A stretch of 64,000 nt of DNA from Pristionchus mayeri. Lineage: Eukaryota; Nematoda; Chromadorea; Rhabditida; Neodiplogasteridae. The stretch is from contig BTRK01000005.1 in NCBI GenBank assembly GCA_036245805.1, forward strand, positions 15,538,984-15,602,983, in the 5' to 3' direction. Position numbers and translations under genes: made by a program. Below, piece after piece: positions 23,567 through 34,500 of this stretch. Numbering within the stretch: the first letter of the stretch is position 1; every line of letters begins with the position of its first letter. Under the pieces are notes generated by a model. That model was not told the origin of the DNA and made no database searches. It saw only the letters and a program-made list of their open reading frames with translations.

Positions 23567-23898
23567 ACGTTGTTAGAAAATACTGATATAGCAATCGTAA
23601 ACAAACAATTCAATATAAAATCAATTCTTGGCAATGCAATTTTTTGATGACTCAAATGTCGTCATGACGCATAACGCTAACCACCTATTCAAGCAGTAAT
23701 CACACTCTGATGAAGTGACTGGAGCAAACTCCCTGGCACACATTAATTCAATTGAATAGGTGAGAATAGGTGATCTGACGCGAACTAGGTTCCGCCCTTC
23801 CAATGAGGGGTATATAAACCCCTTCTCGGCCACATTCAGTCATCTCATCATCTTCACTCTTCTCGACTAGTCCCCCTGTCCTCGTCCCTCTCCAAATC
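23567..23898 (+). promoter_or_regulatory. skr copy 2 promoter
   Basis: Contains TATATAAACC at 23811-23820, 88 bp before the ATG, and a segment from 23770 to 23898 that matches the upstream sequence of skr copy 1 on the opposite strand. The rest of the interval shows nothing recognisable. Confidence 0.65.
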
Positions 23899-24787
23899 AT
23901 GTACGTCACCCTCACCTCCTCTGATGAAGAATCCTTCACCGTCGAACGACAGTGGGTCAAGCATGCTGGCACCATCGAGACGCTCATTACGGTAATTATC
24001 CCGGTCCTCTCATCATTCCCTCACTTTCCGTAATCCCACGGTACTCGTCAACCCGCTCTCCAGTATACCCAAAAAAGTTCATCACCACCACGCTTGCATT
24101 TTTCACACCCTACATGAACCATTCTGAATGCCACTTCACCCACCCTAACTCTTTCTTACAATTAGTCACTTAACTGATTCTCTATTCTTCAGAGCATGGG
24201 CCTTGACGACGCGGATTCTGACGCCGCTCCCATGCCGATTCCTCTTCCCAACGTCAAGGGAGTCACGCTCAAACTGGTGATTGAATGGCTAAAGCAACAC
24301 AAGGATGACCCCGTGAAGGATAAGGAAGAAGATGAGGACAAGGAGAAGAGAACCGATGATATTCCCCAGTGGGATATCGACTTCCTCACGGTTTGTTTTG
24401 TTTAAAAATAATATTTTGAATTGAATTCAAATATATTATTATCGATTTAATCTATCAATGTGTGTTATTTGGGTCGAGCTATCGACTCTGTTCGAAGTAC
24501 TTCTGGCTGCCAACTACCTCGATATCAAGGGTCTCCTCCAGAATTGTTGCAAGACTATCGCTAACATGATCAAGGTACGAATTGTATTTACACTTTTTCT
24601 ATAGGAACACAGCAATTTATCAATTCCTTAGCCCGCTACTAGTAGTAGGCCATGTGCATTGACAAATTTAATTCATATTCAGGGCAAAACTCCTGAAGAA
24701 ATCAGAACGACGTTCAACATCAAGAATGACTTCACTCCCGAGGAGGAGGAACAGATCAGAAAGGAGAACGCCTGGTGCGAGGATTAG
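23899..24787 (+). CDS. skr: SKP1-related protein, copy 2, with a lost splice acceptor at exon 3
   Basis: Exons 23899-23991, 24193-24390, an exon ending 24574, and 24683-24787 are nearly identical to skr copy 1 ([13 protein letters not shown].., [11 protein letters not shown].., [19 protein letters not shown]). At exon 3 the acceptor has changed: copy 1 has TTTTTTCAG then GTCGACCTATCG, while here the sequence is GTTATTTGG then GTCGAGCTATCG. The nearest AG is 6 nt inside the old exon (24477-24478). Using it would delete two residues (VE) in frame and start the exon at 24479, giving about 163 residues. The preceding donor ACG then GTTTGT is weaker than copy 1's AAG then GTATGA. It may be functional with altered splicing, or an early pseudogene. 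Confidence 0.85.
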
Positions 24788-25148
24788 ATTGAAGACGATC
24801 TCACCAAATCCATCCCGTTGTGTCCCAATTCGTGATTCATATTGTTGCTGTGCTACGAGTCATGCCTTGTGTTTTGATTTGAATACATATATTTTCTTAC
24901 ATGCTCGATGTGTTGGTGCAGACAGTATATTTCGACTGAAAAGAAAGTGAGTAAGGAACATAAGGGTAAAGAGTAGTTTAATAAGGATAGTTTAAGGGTA
25001 ACATAAGAATAGTATAGTATAAGTATACTTCATTGGTCATTCCGAGTACGCATCCGTCCGGGAAGAAGACATTTAATGGATTATATCAGACATTCATGAG
25101 GGTGAACTGCTGAATAGGATTCATCTAAAGAAATGCAATCAAGAAATA
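24788..25148. other. skr copy 2 downstream region
   Basis: 3' flank of skr copy 2. No poly(A) motif stands out and no coding signal was seen. A tandem-like AAGAATAGTATAGTATAAGTATA stretch lies near 25000. Confidence 0.4.
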
Positions 25149-25449
25149 CAGTGCCGCACGGTCTCCTCCCAGACGAGCGAAGCACGGCGTGGCGCGGCGG
25201 GTCGCATTAGGTCGCATCACTCCCAGATGCACTTCAAAGTGCGTATTTTTCGCTGTATTATCGGATGTGGATACTTCAGATATCTACCAATTGTTCTGCG
25301 AAATCTGCGTTTCAAAATATTCAGTTTGAGTTACCGTTCGGGTGGGTCATTCTTGGAGTCCCCACGTGTCTTTGGGAGTGATGCGACCTAATGCGACCCG
25401 CCGCGCCACGCCGTGCCGCTCTTGTCTGGGGGGAGACCGTGCGGCACTG
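25149..25449. repeat. 301-bp foldback (MITE) with TA target duplication
   Basis: Terminal inverted repeats of about 75 bp start CAGTGCCGCACGGTCTCC and include GGCGTGGCGCGGCGGGTCGC and ATTAGGTCGCATCACTCCC. The flanking TA at 25147-25148 and 25450-25451 fits a Tc1/mariner-type target duplication. No open reading frame inside. Confidence 0.85.
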
Positions 25450-25996
25450 TACTACTTCTCACAATACTTTCCAAATGCACACACTCATATTGTATGAGTG
25501 ATAAAGCCGTCCCTTATCAGAAGGCAAACATTAAATCAGATGAATGACCGTAAATCAATCAGGGTTGACATACTTCCGTTCCACATGCATCAGCATTATT
25601 TTGGAATTTCTCCCTCCATACTGCATTCACAGGTAAAATTGACACTTCAAAGAAAGCATAGTGCACAATGAAATGCATTTTCAAGCTTTGATGTGAAGAG
25701 GAGTTGCATAAATTTGTGACGTAACAGCCTCCCTCAAGTTATTTGTTTCCCATTTTTTTGAACAATTTGTTCCCATTCGTATGCCTAATCATCATGCTTC
25801 TATGCATCGTCAGCGTAGGGAAAGATCGCGCTAATCGTTGTGGTCCCTGCGTCATATTCGACTCTTATCTATGCTGATCCCATCAACATTTTGTACAAAT
25901 AGCAGCAGCTGCTGATGGCATTTCACTATCCCCAAGTAATCAATCATGTTCGATAATGTGTTTATTTGATCAGCATCATCTTTGATCTCTTTCAGA
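25450..25996 (+). promoter_or_regulatory. Upstream region of Lys/Ala-rich secreted protein gene 1
   Basis: Elements shared with the paralogue at 38.3 kb: GATCGCGCTAATC (25826-25838), a GATA-type site CTTATCT (25864-25870) and TACAAATAGCAGCAGCTGCT (25893-25912), which is probably the core promoter about 100 bp ahead of the ATG. GATA sites of the form AGATAAG are typical of nematode intestinal genes (established knowledge); gut expression here is inference. Confidence 0.55.
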
Positions 25997-26588
25997 ATGA
26001 ACTCCCGATCTCTCTTCATATTCACGATCCTCGGTCTTCTTCTCGTCTCTTCCCTTGATGCAGCTAAGGCAGCTAAGGGAAAGAAGGGCAATGCGTCAGA
26101 GTACACTGCGGCTCAGAAGCCTAAGGACGTCAAGACGAAATCGGAGGAACCGGCCGAGGACACTGCAAACCCCTCGCTCGTCAGTAGCATTCTCATTTAG
26201 AGAAACCTAGATAATTTTTATTTTTTATCATTCTTCTACTAATATTTTCCAGGCAGGCTCCTTTGTTTCCCATTTACTTCCAAGCATTTTATTCAGGCAA
26301 ACTCCGCTGGCATGCAGGTTTTGGCCAGCGAGGTTCCTGCTCCGAAGATCATGCGCCCCAAAATCCTCAAGGTGATCACTGCCTATGACAAGTGCAAGTT
26401 GGAGTGCCAGAAGATCAGAGACAAGGAAGATCTTCACTCGGTGGGACATACTGTATCACCGTTCATCTCCATTGATTACTGATTTAATTCAGTACGCGAC
26501 TCAGCTTCGTGAAGAACTAGCGACTGCAGAGGCCGCACTTGGAGAAGCGACACTTATTGAGAATGTCGAGCAAGTCGTCGTAGCATGA
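25997..26588 (+). CDS. Small secreted Lys/Ala-rich protein, paralogue 1
   Basis: Three exons (25997-26179, 26297-26440, 26493-26588) give 140 residues in phase 0. A signal peptide (MNSRSLFIFTILGLLLVSSL, then DAAKAAKG) precedes a basic, low-complexity stretch (KKGNASEYTAAQKPKDVKTK). A conserved core follows, VPAPKIMRPKILK..AYDKCKLECQKIRDK with two cysteines four residues apart (KCKLEC), and then an Ala/Glu-rich helix (AEAALGEATLIE). The exon-exon layout equals that of the gene at 38.3 kb. I do not recognise the family; it may be nematode-specific. Confidence 0.82.
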
Positions 26589-26936
26589 CTATCTTCCATT
26601 AGCGACGATCTTCTTTTGATTTTTGTCCTTATATTTGTTTTCGTTCCTCCATTAACGATCTATCTAGCCTATGCGCAATTCCATGTCACTTCTTTCACAT
26701 GAACTACACATACACAATATTTTCAACCCGATATGTAATTGATATTTGCTTCGGAAGAAACACAAGTGATGGGAATTACATAGTAGCAACTACATTGTTG
26801 TATTTGCAATAGCAATGAGTTTCGTTTCCCAATCACAACATTTTTTTCCAGTCTGGAACTCGAAAAACTCGTTGAAATGAAATTATTTATCTCTCGATAA
26901 CATTAAAATAAAATGTGATATTTTTAAATATAATAA
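26589..26936. other. Intergenic between convergent genes
   Basis: AT-rich 3' flanks of the Lys/Ala-rich gene (+) and the coiled-coil gene (-). Nothing coding was seen. Confidence 0.5.
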
Positions 26937-28421
26937 TCATTCATTCCTTGCTCTCTTGATGATCTCGATCTGCGTTTCGGCAGCCTTTCGCTTCCTCGAT
27001 TCCCTGTAAAAATGCATTGATTTAACATTACGATTTGGTACTCTTTCGAGAGAAAAAAATCTAAAACCCACAGTTCAATGCGGTATCTGGTGCTGGCAAT
27101 ATCGGCATAGTTGCTCCTGAGGGCGCTCGCTGTTTCCCTCTGCTCTCGCTGCAGCTTCGTCCTGTCCTCGGCAGCACAACGGATCTGTGCGAGATACATT
27201 TCACAACCTTGAATTCAAGTTCGCTTTTGCCTGAGCATAAGACACATGTGCACGATGGTGCTTGAAGCAAATTGGGCGAGAGAAAGTGATCTATACTAAT
27301 TTAGTTGTGTGGCCCCTCAGCTCACTATCGTGCAGGTTTTCGCGCAGACCGTATTCATTCCCAGCAACTCTCGAAGTTCTCGAAAATCGAATGGAAGGCG
27401 TCTCATTGACACTTGTTCAACGGATTGGGCATCCTGGAGATCAGTTTCATTCTGAAAGTACTCGGTTTCCCTACAAAGAGAGGGGGAGGGAAAGAGAAGC
27501 GAGCTACGAGCGTTCACGTTTGAACTAAGTTTCTAAGAGTGAGTAATTCCGATATTTCACCTGCTTCTGCTTCCGTTTGACGTTCCGAATATGCTCAATC
27601 AGGATACGTCTTTTATCTTCTAGTCTGTTGAGATCCTCTTGAAGCGTGTACTCAGAATCCGCCTTGTGAGATTGGTTCACTGAAAATTCACCATACGAAA
27701 ATATAATAATTCAGATGTATCATAATTACGAATACAAATTGATTCTGCTGTCTACTGTACTCTCAATTTAATCACTCGATTAAAATTGCGATACGGTGGT
27801 GGGATTACAATAATACAGTACGTGCTAATCGCCTTGGTCATGTGCGTGCGCGGCGCTGCGCGGCGGAGCGCGGCTTGCGCGGATTGATTTTGCGTAAAGA
27901 ATATTGCTTTTCACGATTCGAACCTATTATTTTCGAATTCTCCGTAAAATTTCGCATCGGAAGGACTATTCATTCATATTTTTAGAAAAAGAAATCAATA
28001 TTTTGAATTCTGTAATGCTGCAACCTACCGTAATCCCAGTTTGCGATACTGTCGCTATCGTAAAGTGAGATTACGGTAGGGTGCAGAAATTCCGCATTCA
28101 AAATATTGATTTATAAATATAAATATATCTTTAAAAATATGAATGAATACTCCTTTCGATGGGAAATTTTACGGAGAATTCGAAAGTAATAGGTTCGAAT
28201 CGTGAAAAATAATATTCATCCCGCAAAATCAATCCGCGTAAGCCGCACGCCGCCGCGCAGCGCGGCGCACGCACATGGTCAAGGCGATTAGCACGTACTG
28301 TAGTACAACGCGATGAAGAATACGAACCGGTGCTTTGAGTTTCGACTGGCTTTGGGGTAGATTCCTGCGGATAAATGCTTGCGCCGTTAATCAAGCTTGT
28401 CGAACGAGTGGTATGAGACAT
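26937..28421 (-). CDS. Coiled-coil protein, function unknown
   Basis: Well-supported exons: 28328-28421 (MSHTTRSTSLINGASIYPQE.., 31 codons plus 1 nt), 27561-27679 (NQSHKADSEYTLQEDLNRLE..RKQKQ), 27072-27207 (CEMYLAQIRCAAEDRTKLQR..) and 26937-27003 (ESRKRKAAETQIEIIKRARNE stop). Together they are strongly helical with heptad-like Leu/Ile spacing, so a coiled-coil structural protein is likely. The intervening exon 27326-27451 is open as NETDLQDAQSVEQVSMRR.. but its downstream half reads better in another frame (EYGLRENLHDS), and only that frame joins the next exon in phase. This means either an unseen micro-intron or a one-base change. Intron 1 holds a 485-bp foldback. Partner or pathway unknown. 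Confidence 0.65.
27816..28300. repeat. 485-bp foldback (MITE) with TA target duplication in an intron
   Basis: Inverted repeat ends CAGTACGTGCTAATCGCCTTG and CAAGGCGATTAGCACGTACTG, with flanking TA at 27814-27815 and 28301-28302. The outer arms contain very GC-rich stretches (GTGCGCGGCGCTGCGCGGCGG); the inner arms are AT-rich. It sits in intron 1 of the coiled-coil gene. Confidence 0.85.
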
Positions 28422-29558
28422 GGTTTCAATGGAAAGAAGTGAGTTTACAGAACTTTATCGAATAAACGACTCGTTTCTGAATAAGTAAATCGTAAGAGCG
28501 GAAGCCACCAGTGGTAGACGCATGCGCACATTTATGATCGGGCGTAATTTTGAAAGAGCAGCGCCAGAGGGCACATATTATTGCAATGGTATCAAGAGTT
28601 CAAAATTCACCGAGTATTGCAAAGGAATACGTAAAAAAATCGATAATGAGAAAAAGTTGGTCAAACTAAGTGGTTAACAGTCCCATTGATCTTCTCTGTG
28701 TAACCCTAACTTTTTTTTCGAGATCTATCAATCTATCAAACATCATTGAAGCATATTTGAATTGTATTTTCGGGGGGGGGGGGGGGGGGTGACAATTGCT
28801 TAAACGACAATTGCTCAACTCGTCGCCGTTCACTTGCAATTTGGCGCAGCGACTTGGGAGTTGTTTCTTTGTAACCAGTATGCGCTCCCGTACATTTGCA
28901 TACGTTAGTCTTGTTACCAAGCGATCATGAGTTTTACACTTCACCAACGACCAGTGGGTCATGGTCCAAAATTCAGATTTTGAGTTGAAAATCATGTCTA
29001 GATAAACACTTAGTACCGTAACCAATCGGTAATCTAGTGCACGAGTAACTACTCAATTCTAGTAATATGTGTATCGATTGGTTAGGGCATTTGGTGTTTA
29101 TCTAGCCATGATTTTTTGCTAAAACTCTCAATTTTGGACCATGAACCCCTGGTGGTTAATGAAGTGTACAACTCAAGTTCGCCTGGTAACAAGACTAATA
29201 TATTTAAATGTATGGTAGCGCATACTGGTTACAATGAAATAACTCCCAAGTCGCTGCGCCAAATTGCATGCAAACGGTGACGAGTTGAGCAATTGTCGTT
29301 TTAGCAATTGTCACCCCCCCCCCCGTATTTTCTATGATGGATAACCAAATATTCTGATTTATACTGTCCTGATTCCATCAAATTTCTGATTATTTCTACA
29401 ATTCACCCATATCTTTCTTTCTCATCTTTCCCCCTCTGACTTCCCATCAAACCTCACGACATCCGACCTTTCCTTACAGTGCCTTATCAATTCTCGATCA
29501 CTCCTCTCGTTTAATTTATGAACATCATGTTACCATCACACTTTCCATAGAAAGCTAA
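28422..29558. other. Intergenic region holding a 552-bp foldback
   Basis: Divergent region between the coiled-coil gene (-) and the ORAI gene (+). Apart from the foldback at 28772-29323, only AT-rich sequence is seen. CTTTCCATAG at 29541-29550 precedes the ORAI ATG by 8 nt and could be a trans-splice acceptor. Confidence 0.5.
28772..29323. repeat. 552-bp foldback bounded by G and C runs
   Basis: Starts with 18 G residues then TGACAATTGCTTAAACGACA and ends ..GTTTTAGCAATTGTCA then 10 C residues. The arms are about 250 bp. Internal arm sequences such as ACTTGGGAGTTGTTTC..TAACCAGTATG and AGTGTTTATCTAG are shared with the element at 55365-56294, so they form one family. Confidence 0.8.
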
Positions 29559-30914
29559 ATGGCTGAGAGGTACGAGTTCGATCTGAGCAAATCAAAGCTG
29601 AAGGCATCGTCGTCAATTTCTGCTCTCCTTTCTGGTGATTTTCACCTTCTCAAAATGCATACTTTAGTATCGTCATTGACACTTTGATTGAACGACTCTC
29701 TCATCAAAAAGGCCATGTCGACGTGTAAAAAGGGAATTAATTGTGTTGAACATATCAGTTTAGGATTCGCGATGGTCTGTCTGGTGGAGTTGCAGTACGG
29801 TGCAGATACTCCTCAAAGGCTACTCGTTTTAGTCGCAGTGAGTACATCTCACATTCAGAAGAACTAAGTAATCGATGCTCGGTACTTACGCAGGATTGGT
29901 TTTTTACATGTCCCCATATGCCTTGTTTGTCTATGCATTAGGTAGTAACATATAACGTGGATAGTATTATCACTTGGGTTTCTGCCCAACATCATATTAC
30001 ACACCAACCATAGGGTTTTCAGTGAAGTGAAAAGTGCCAGACGGATTCCGATAATGAGTCTTTTTTTCCTTTAGTATGCCAATACAATTTTTTCTCTACT
30101 CCTATTTTATGTTAGAAATGAAGATGAGAACTCTGATGCAGTCACTTCATCGCCATACTCAGGTGGTGACCGCTCTGCTGGTGTCCGTCCATCTGCTCGC
30201 CCTCATGATGTCCACGTGCATTCTGCCATACTTGCAGGCGGCCGGAGGAGACACACCCGACTCGCCCCACACGAGATTGAAGTGAGCAAAACAATTCGAG
30301 AACATTCTGACTCTTAATTGTCGTGTCTGGTCAGCAACAATCCGAAAGTTTTCGTTTTGGTAAAGTGTGATGCGTTTGAAAAGGATTTTTTCAGAATTTT
30401 GAAAACAATGACAATGGTTATTCAGACTCTACATCGATCTAGCGTGGTTTTTCTCGACTTCTGTTGGATTGATCCTCTTCCTGCTCGAGATCGTACTTAT
30501 ATTCTTCATGAAGTTCCAAGCCATTGGTTTTGAGAAGGCAGGATGGGTGACTACGGCTATTCTGGGTATTATCAGTGTTTTCTTTCACTGCGAGTACTTC
30601 TTTGATTTTGAAGTGCCGGTTCTCTTCCTCTTCATCGTAATCTCATGTTTATTGCACAGAAGTCGAGCATCGCATTCCATCGATCGAATCGACCGAAAAG
30701 TAAGCAATTCGGATTTGTTGGAAGTTTCAGTTTTATTTGCAAGAGAACAACAAAAGTAAAGTAACTCGGTGTCATCGAATTTCGTATTTACATTATCAAA
30801 TCGACCCCTAAGGAGTTCCATGATCCGTTCGTAAATGTTGCTTCATTTTAGGATCTTAGGAAGTTTTTAGAGAACGGATCTGAGAACGCCTTAGGGATTC
30901 ATTTGAACTTGTAA
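29559..30914 (+). CDS. orai-1: ORAI store-operated calcium channel subunit
   Basis: Six exons (29559-29634, 29764-29837, 30163-30281, 30426-30574, 30614-30699, 30852-30914) give 188 residues in exact phase. TM1 is ..SISALLSGFAMVCLVELQYG, containing the glutamate (VEL) that forms the Orai selectivity filter and the basic KLKASS lead-in. TM2 is ALLVSVHLLALMMSTCILPY, TM3 FFSTSVGLILFLLEIVLIFF, and TM4 follows GFEKAGWVTTAILGI with VLFLFIVISCLLHRSRASHS and a short cytosolic tail (KDLRKFLENG). Family knowledge: Orai hexamers form the CRAC pore in the plasma membrane and are gated by STIM. The intron after 30574 is only 39 nt. The N-terminus is short compared with other family members, so an upstream exon could exist. 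Confidence 0.93.
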
Positions 30915-31527
30915 AAACGACATTCGCTGACAACAAGTTCTACTTTTGCGGTTTTCTTGTTACTTTCGTAAGAATGTAGAAAAACAAAATAAATACTTAT
31001 TGAAAACAAGTTGAGGTAAGCGACCTCAAGCATATGCTCAACTACAGCGACATTTCATTGATGAAAATAGTATAAGTCTATGTTTGAGCCATTCACATGT
31101 TCGTTCACTGAATCGTCATTATTTATGATCAGTTGACCCTCGTAACCTGTCACTGATAAGAATTTGATCGACCACTCGTTTATGCTGACGAGGCATTGCC
31201 GTTGGTGGTTCCTGATAACAATGATCAGTGGAATCTTGGTTTTTTTGATATTTTCAGATCTTGAAGACCATATCAAAAGGATCTTTGAAGCTGAACATGA
31301 AACATGAAATGTGAAAAATACAAATATTTTCACTTTTATTAAGATCATGCTTGACTATTGATAACCCGGAACTAAATTCTAAAACAACCAATTACAATCG
31401 TTCATATACTGGTATGCATTCGCATACGCATTCTTACAAAGCAGTTCGTCAAGCTGACAATGTCAAACGACAACAACCCGTTACTGAATAATTCTTTCAA
31501 AAAACAAGTCAAAATTTGTGACGAAAT
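30915..31527. other. Intergenic between convergent ORAI and GLUT genes
   Basis: AT-rich 3' flanks with an AATAAA at 30986-30995. No coding signal. Confidence 0.5.
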
Positions 31528-34500
31528 CTAATGAGTGAATGACACCTTGAGCTTCTTCCTTCGAGCAATGTCCTCTAGCACCTGCAATCAGTTTGCACTT
31601 CAAATATATTCAAAAATTGAAATTTTGCTCTCTTTCAACCACTGTAATCGCTTGTTGCTCTATTCAAATAGCATGAGACAGTAAACGATTAATTCAGTGA
31701 ATGTATTGCATCAACATCAACCCCATTCCATTCGAGCCTGAAGACCGACCTAATCTTCCCTTAACTTGTTGTATCACCGAAGTATGAACGGCTATTCATA
31801 CGTCGGTGATAAAGATCAAAGATTAAAAGATTAGCATAGTACCTCGAAGACAGTTCGATTGCTCGTCTCCGGACACATCAACCAGATGACGACGAGGAAG
31901 GCGAGAGAAGGCACCAGGAACATAAGCATCGAGTACACACCTAGAGCAGATTCATTGAAACTGATATTGCGCACAGAGATAGTCGAAATGTTGGGTAGGT
32001 TGAATGTGAATTGCATTAATCTGAAACGAACTAAAAATATGGGAAGAATTCTTACCGATCATATTCGCCACTGGGAACCACGCGAATTCAACGGCGATCT
32101 TTGTCACAGCCTAAAATTATACTTAGAAGTAGATTAAATATTAGCACTATTGCAAATAATAGTCCTAATAATTTATCTCGATTCCTGCCAGAATGGAAGT
32201 CGTGCCAATGAGCAGCGAACGAGGCACGAGTTCAGCTGCGTAGAATCGAGACACCGATCTGAAATGGGATCGAAGATTACTGGAAAAGCAAGGGATGAAC
32301 GAGAACAGGAAGAGGGAGAATGTGACGTTACTCGCCCCAGTCCAGCGGCATTGACCAGCATCACTGCACCAAAGGAACACGCTGCGAGAATCTGCAAAGG
32401 TTTTCCCTTTTATGTGAACAATTTGACGATTTGACCAGTTATTGACCTCTGTTTCACCTCGATCATTGCACACAAATAAGAAAAAAAACTCAAATATTCC
32501 AGTCACTGAAAGTCTCGCGAATTATCTTCAGCAGATAAAAGATTATTCAATGCGATACTTAACCCATTTCATGACTGGGGCTCAAATCATTTAAATAAAA
32601 CTATCACACCTGATGATGAAAAATGTATTTTAATGACTTCATCTTTTACTATTTTTATCTTTTACACCAATATCGAGGAATCGCTTGCCTGCAGTGAGTC
32701 TCCGACGAGAATGCCGACCATGATGGCAGCGAGAGCTACGACGGTGATCACCATACTCACGTTCATCAGCAACCGACGACCGAGACGATCGACGAACAGC
32801 ACCGGAATGAGTCCGAACGGAATCCGCAGAATGGCCACGATCCACGAACCTGGAAGGACTTGCGAGTCATTGTATTCCCGCAATTCTAGGCAAGCAAATA
32901 CTGTTCGAGCACACCCTAAGTATTCATACCACAACAATCAAACCACACCATCGACTTTGCATCAATGAGACTCTATAGGAGATCAGTTTTAGCGGTGCAG
33001 AAATTATGTTTATGAAAAGTTAATTCAGTAAAGGCCGTGCCTATCGCTAAGGAAACGTCAAGGCCGTTTCCTTAGCGAAAGGCATACAAGTCCCCTCACC
33101 GAGGTTGGCGCCTTGCAGAGTGAAGTGTGCCATGTCGTAGAGGAAGAAGGTGGAGTAGGCACGAAGGGCGCGCGCTCCAGTGAACACGTATGCGATCTGG
33201 CAGAATACTCAGATTATTCCGAGACCTTTCATACTTATACGAAACCGCTCTGTGAGCAGGAAGCTAAACTTCCAGGAAACCAATTTCGGCACTTCTTGGA
33301 TAGTTGGCCCACTCCCAATCGTCCCCCTATAATTTCTCACCCCCTCTCACATTGCAAAGGGGTTGCGTGACCGACAATCAGGGATAGATACCGAGAAATG
33401 AATGGTAGACGAGAAAGGGACGGGGATATTGGGCCAAATATCCTAGAAGGGCCCCAATTTCAGTGTGCACCTTGACGATGACGCCCAGCCAGGCAGCTTG
33501 CTGGATCACCCTCACGCGGTCCTCCTTCTGCCCGAATGGATTGAAGATCCACAGAATGCCCTGCGATCATCAGGTTTATCTGAGCAGATTCTCCATATCC
33601 AATGAGATTTTTATTGAGATTGCAAGGTGAATAAACAAGCTTTTTCTGCTATTTTTATTAAAGTTACTGCTCGGACCGTAGTTAAGATTATTTCAGTACA
33701 AAGGGAGGCTCCCATTCAACTTTCATCCCACTGCTACTCACCGGTCTCTCCTCCCTCTCCTTGTCCTCCGTCCGTTTTCTCTCCAGATTCAGTTCTCGAT
33801 TAATCTCGGGCGCGTCAACGGAGATACCGTAGTATCGGGCGAGGACTGAGCGTGCCTGCAGAGATGCATTGCGGGGTGAAGTGCGATCTAGCACGCTCAA
33901 TGACAGTATGATAATAGCTGGACATGCACGAATACTATTCATTAGTAAAGATTGATTCGTAAAAAGGGCTCTACTTCTGATGATCACCCAAAAATTGTGC
34001 GCTTCTTCAATATTTTTGAAGAGTTTGTTTCTTTGGTTATCATCAGACCCAGTGCCTAAAACAGCAGTAACTCGCCTTGTCAATATCCTGTTCCCTCTCG
34101 AGGATGGACACGGGACTATCGGGGACGAAGAGAAAGAGGACGATAGAGAAGATGACGAGAGGGACGTCGGGGACGAAGATCCACGGCCATAGAGTCGCGC
34201 TGTTGAAGGGAATCCCGATAGTCTGCACGAAGAGCGAACCTGAGATAGGGATGACCATCATATTTCCTCTTCGTGTCTACTCCACCTTCTTCCTTCACTC
34301 TGCAGGGCTCCAACCTCCAACCAAAAACTAAGGGGCAACCAAAAATTTGAATGTGTCTGAGATGGACCTCGTTCGAAATGCAATTTTTGCAATCATAATT
34401 TCCGAATTCATTGTTCTACAGCAGGATGATGTGCTTGCATGACTACTCTCCGCGTGTCCGCGAAGCTAACAAGAGGAGAGACTTCGGACTGTCAGATGGG

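Noticed and set aside
28772..29323. CRISPR-like or satellite repeat
   Set aside because: A single inverted repeat, not spaced direct repeats; the host is eukaryotic.
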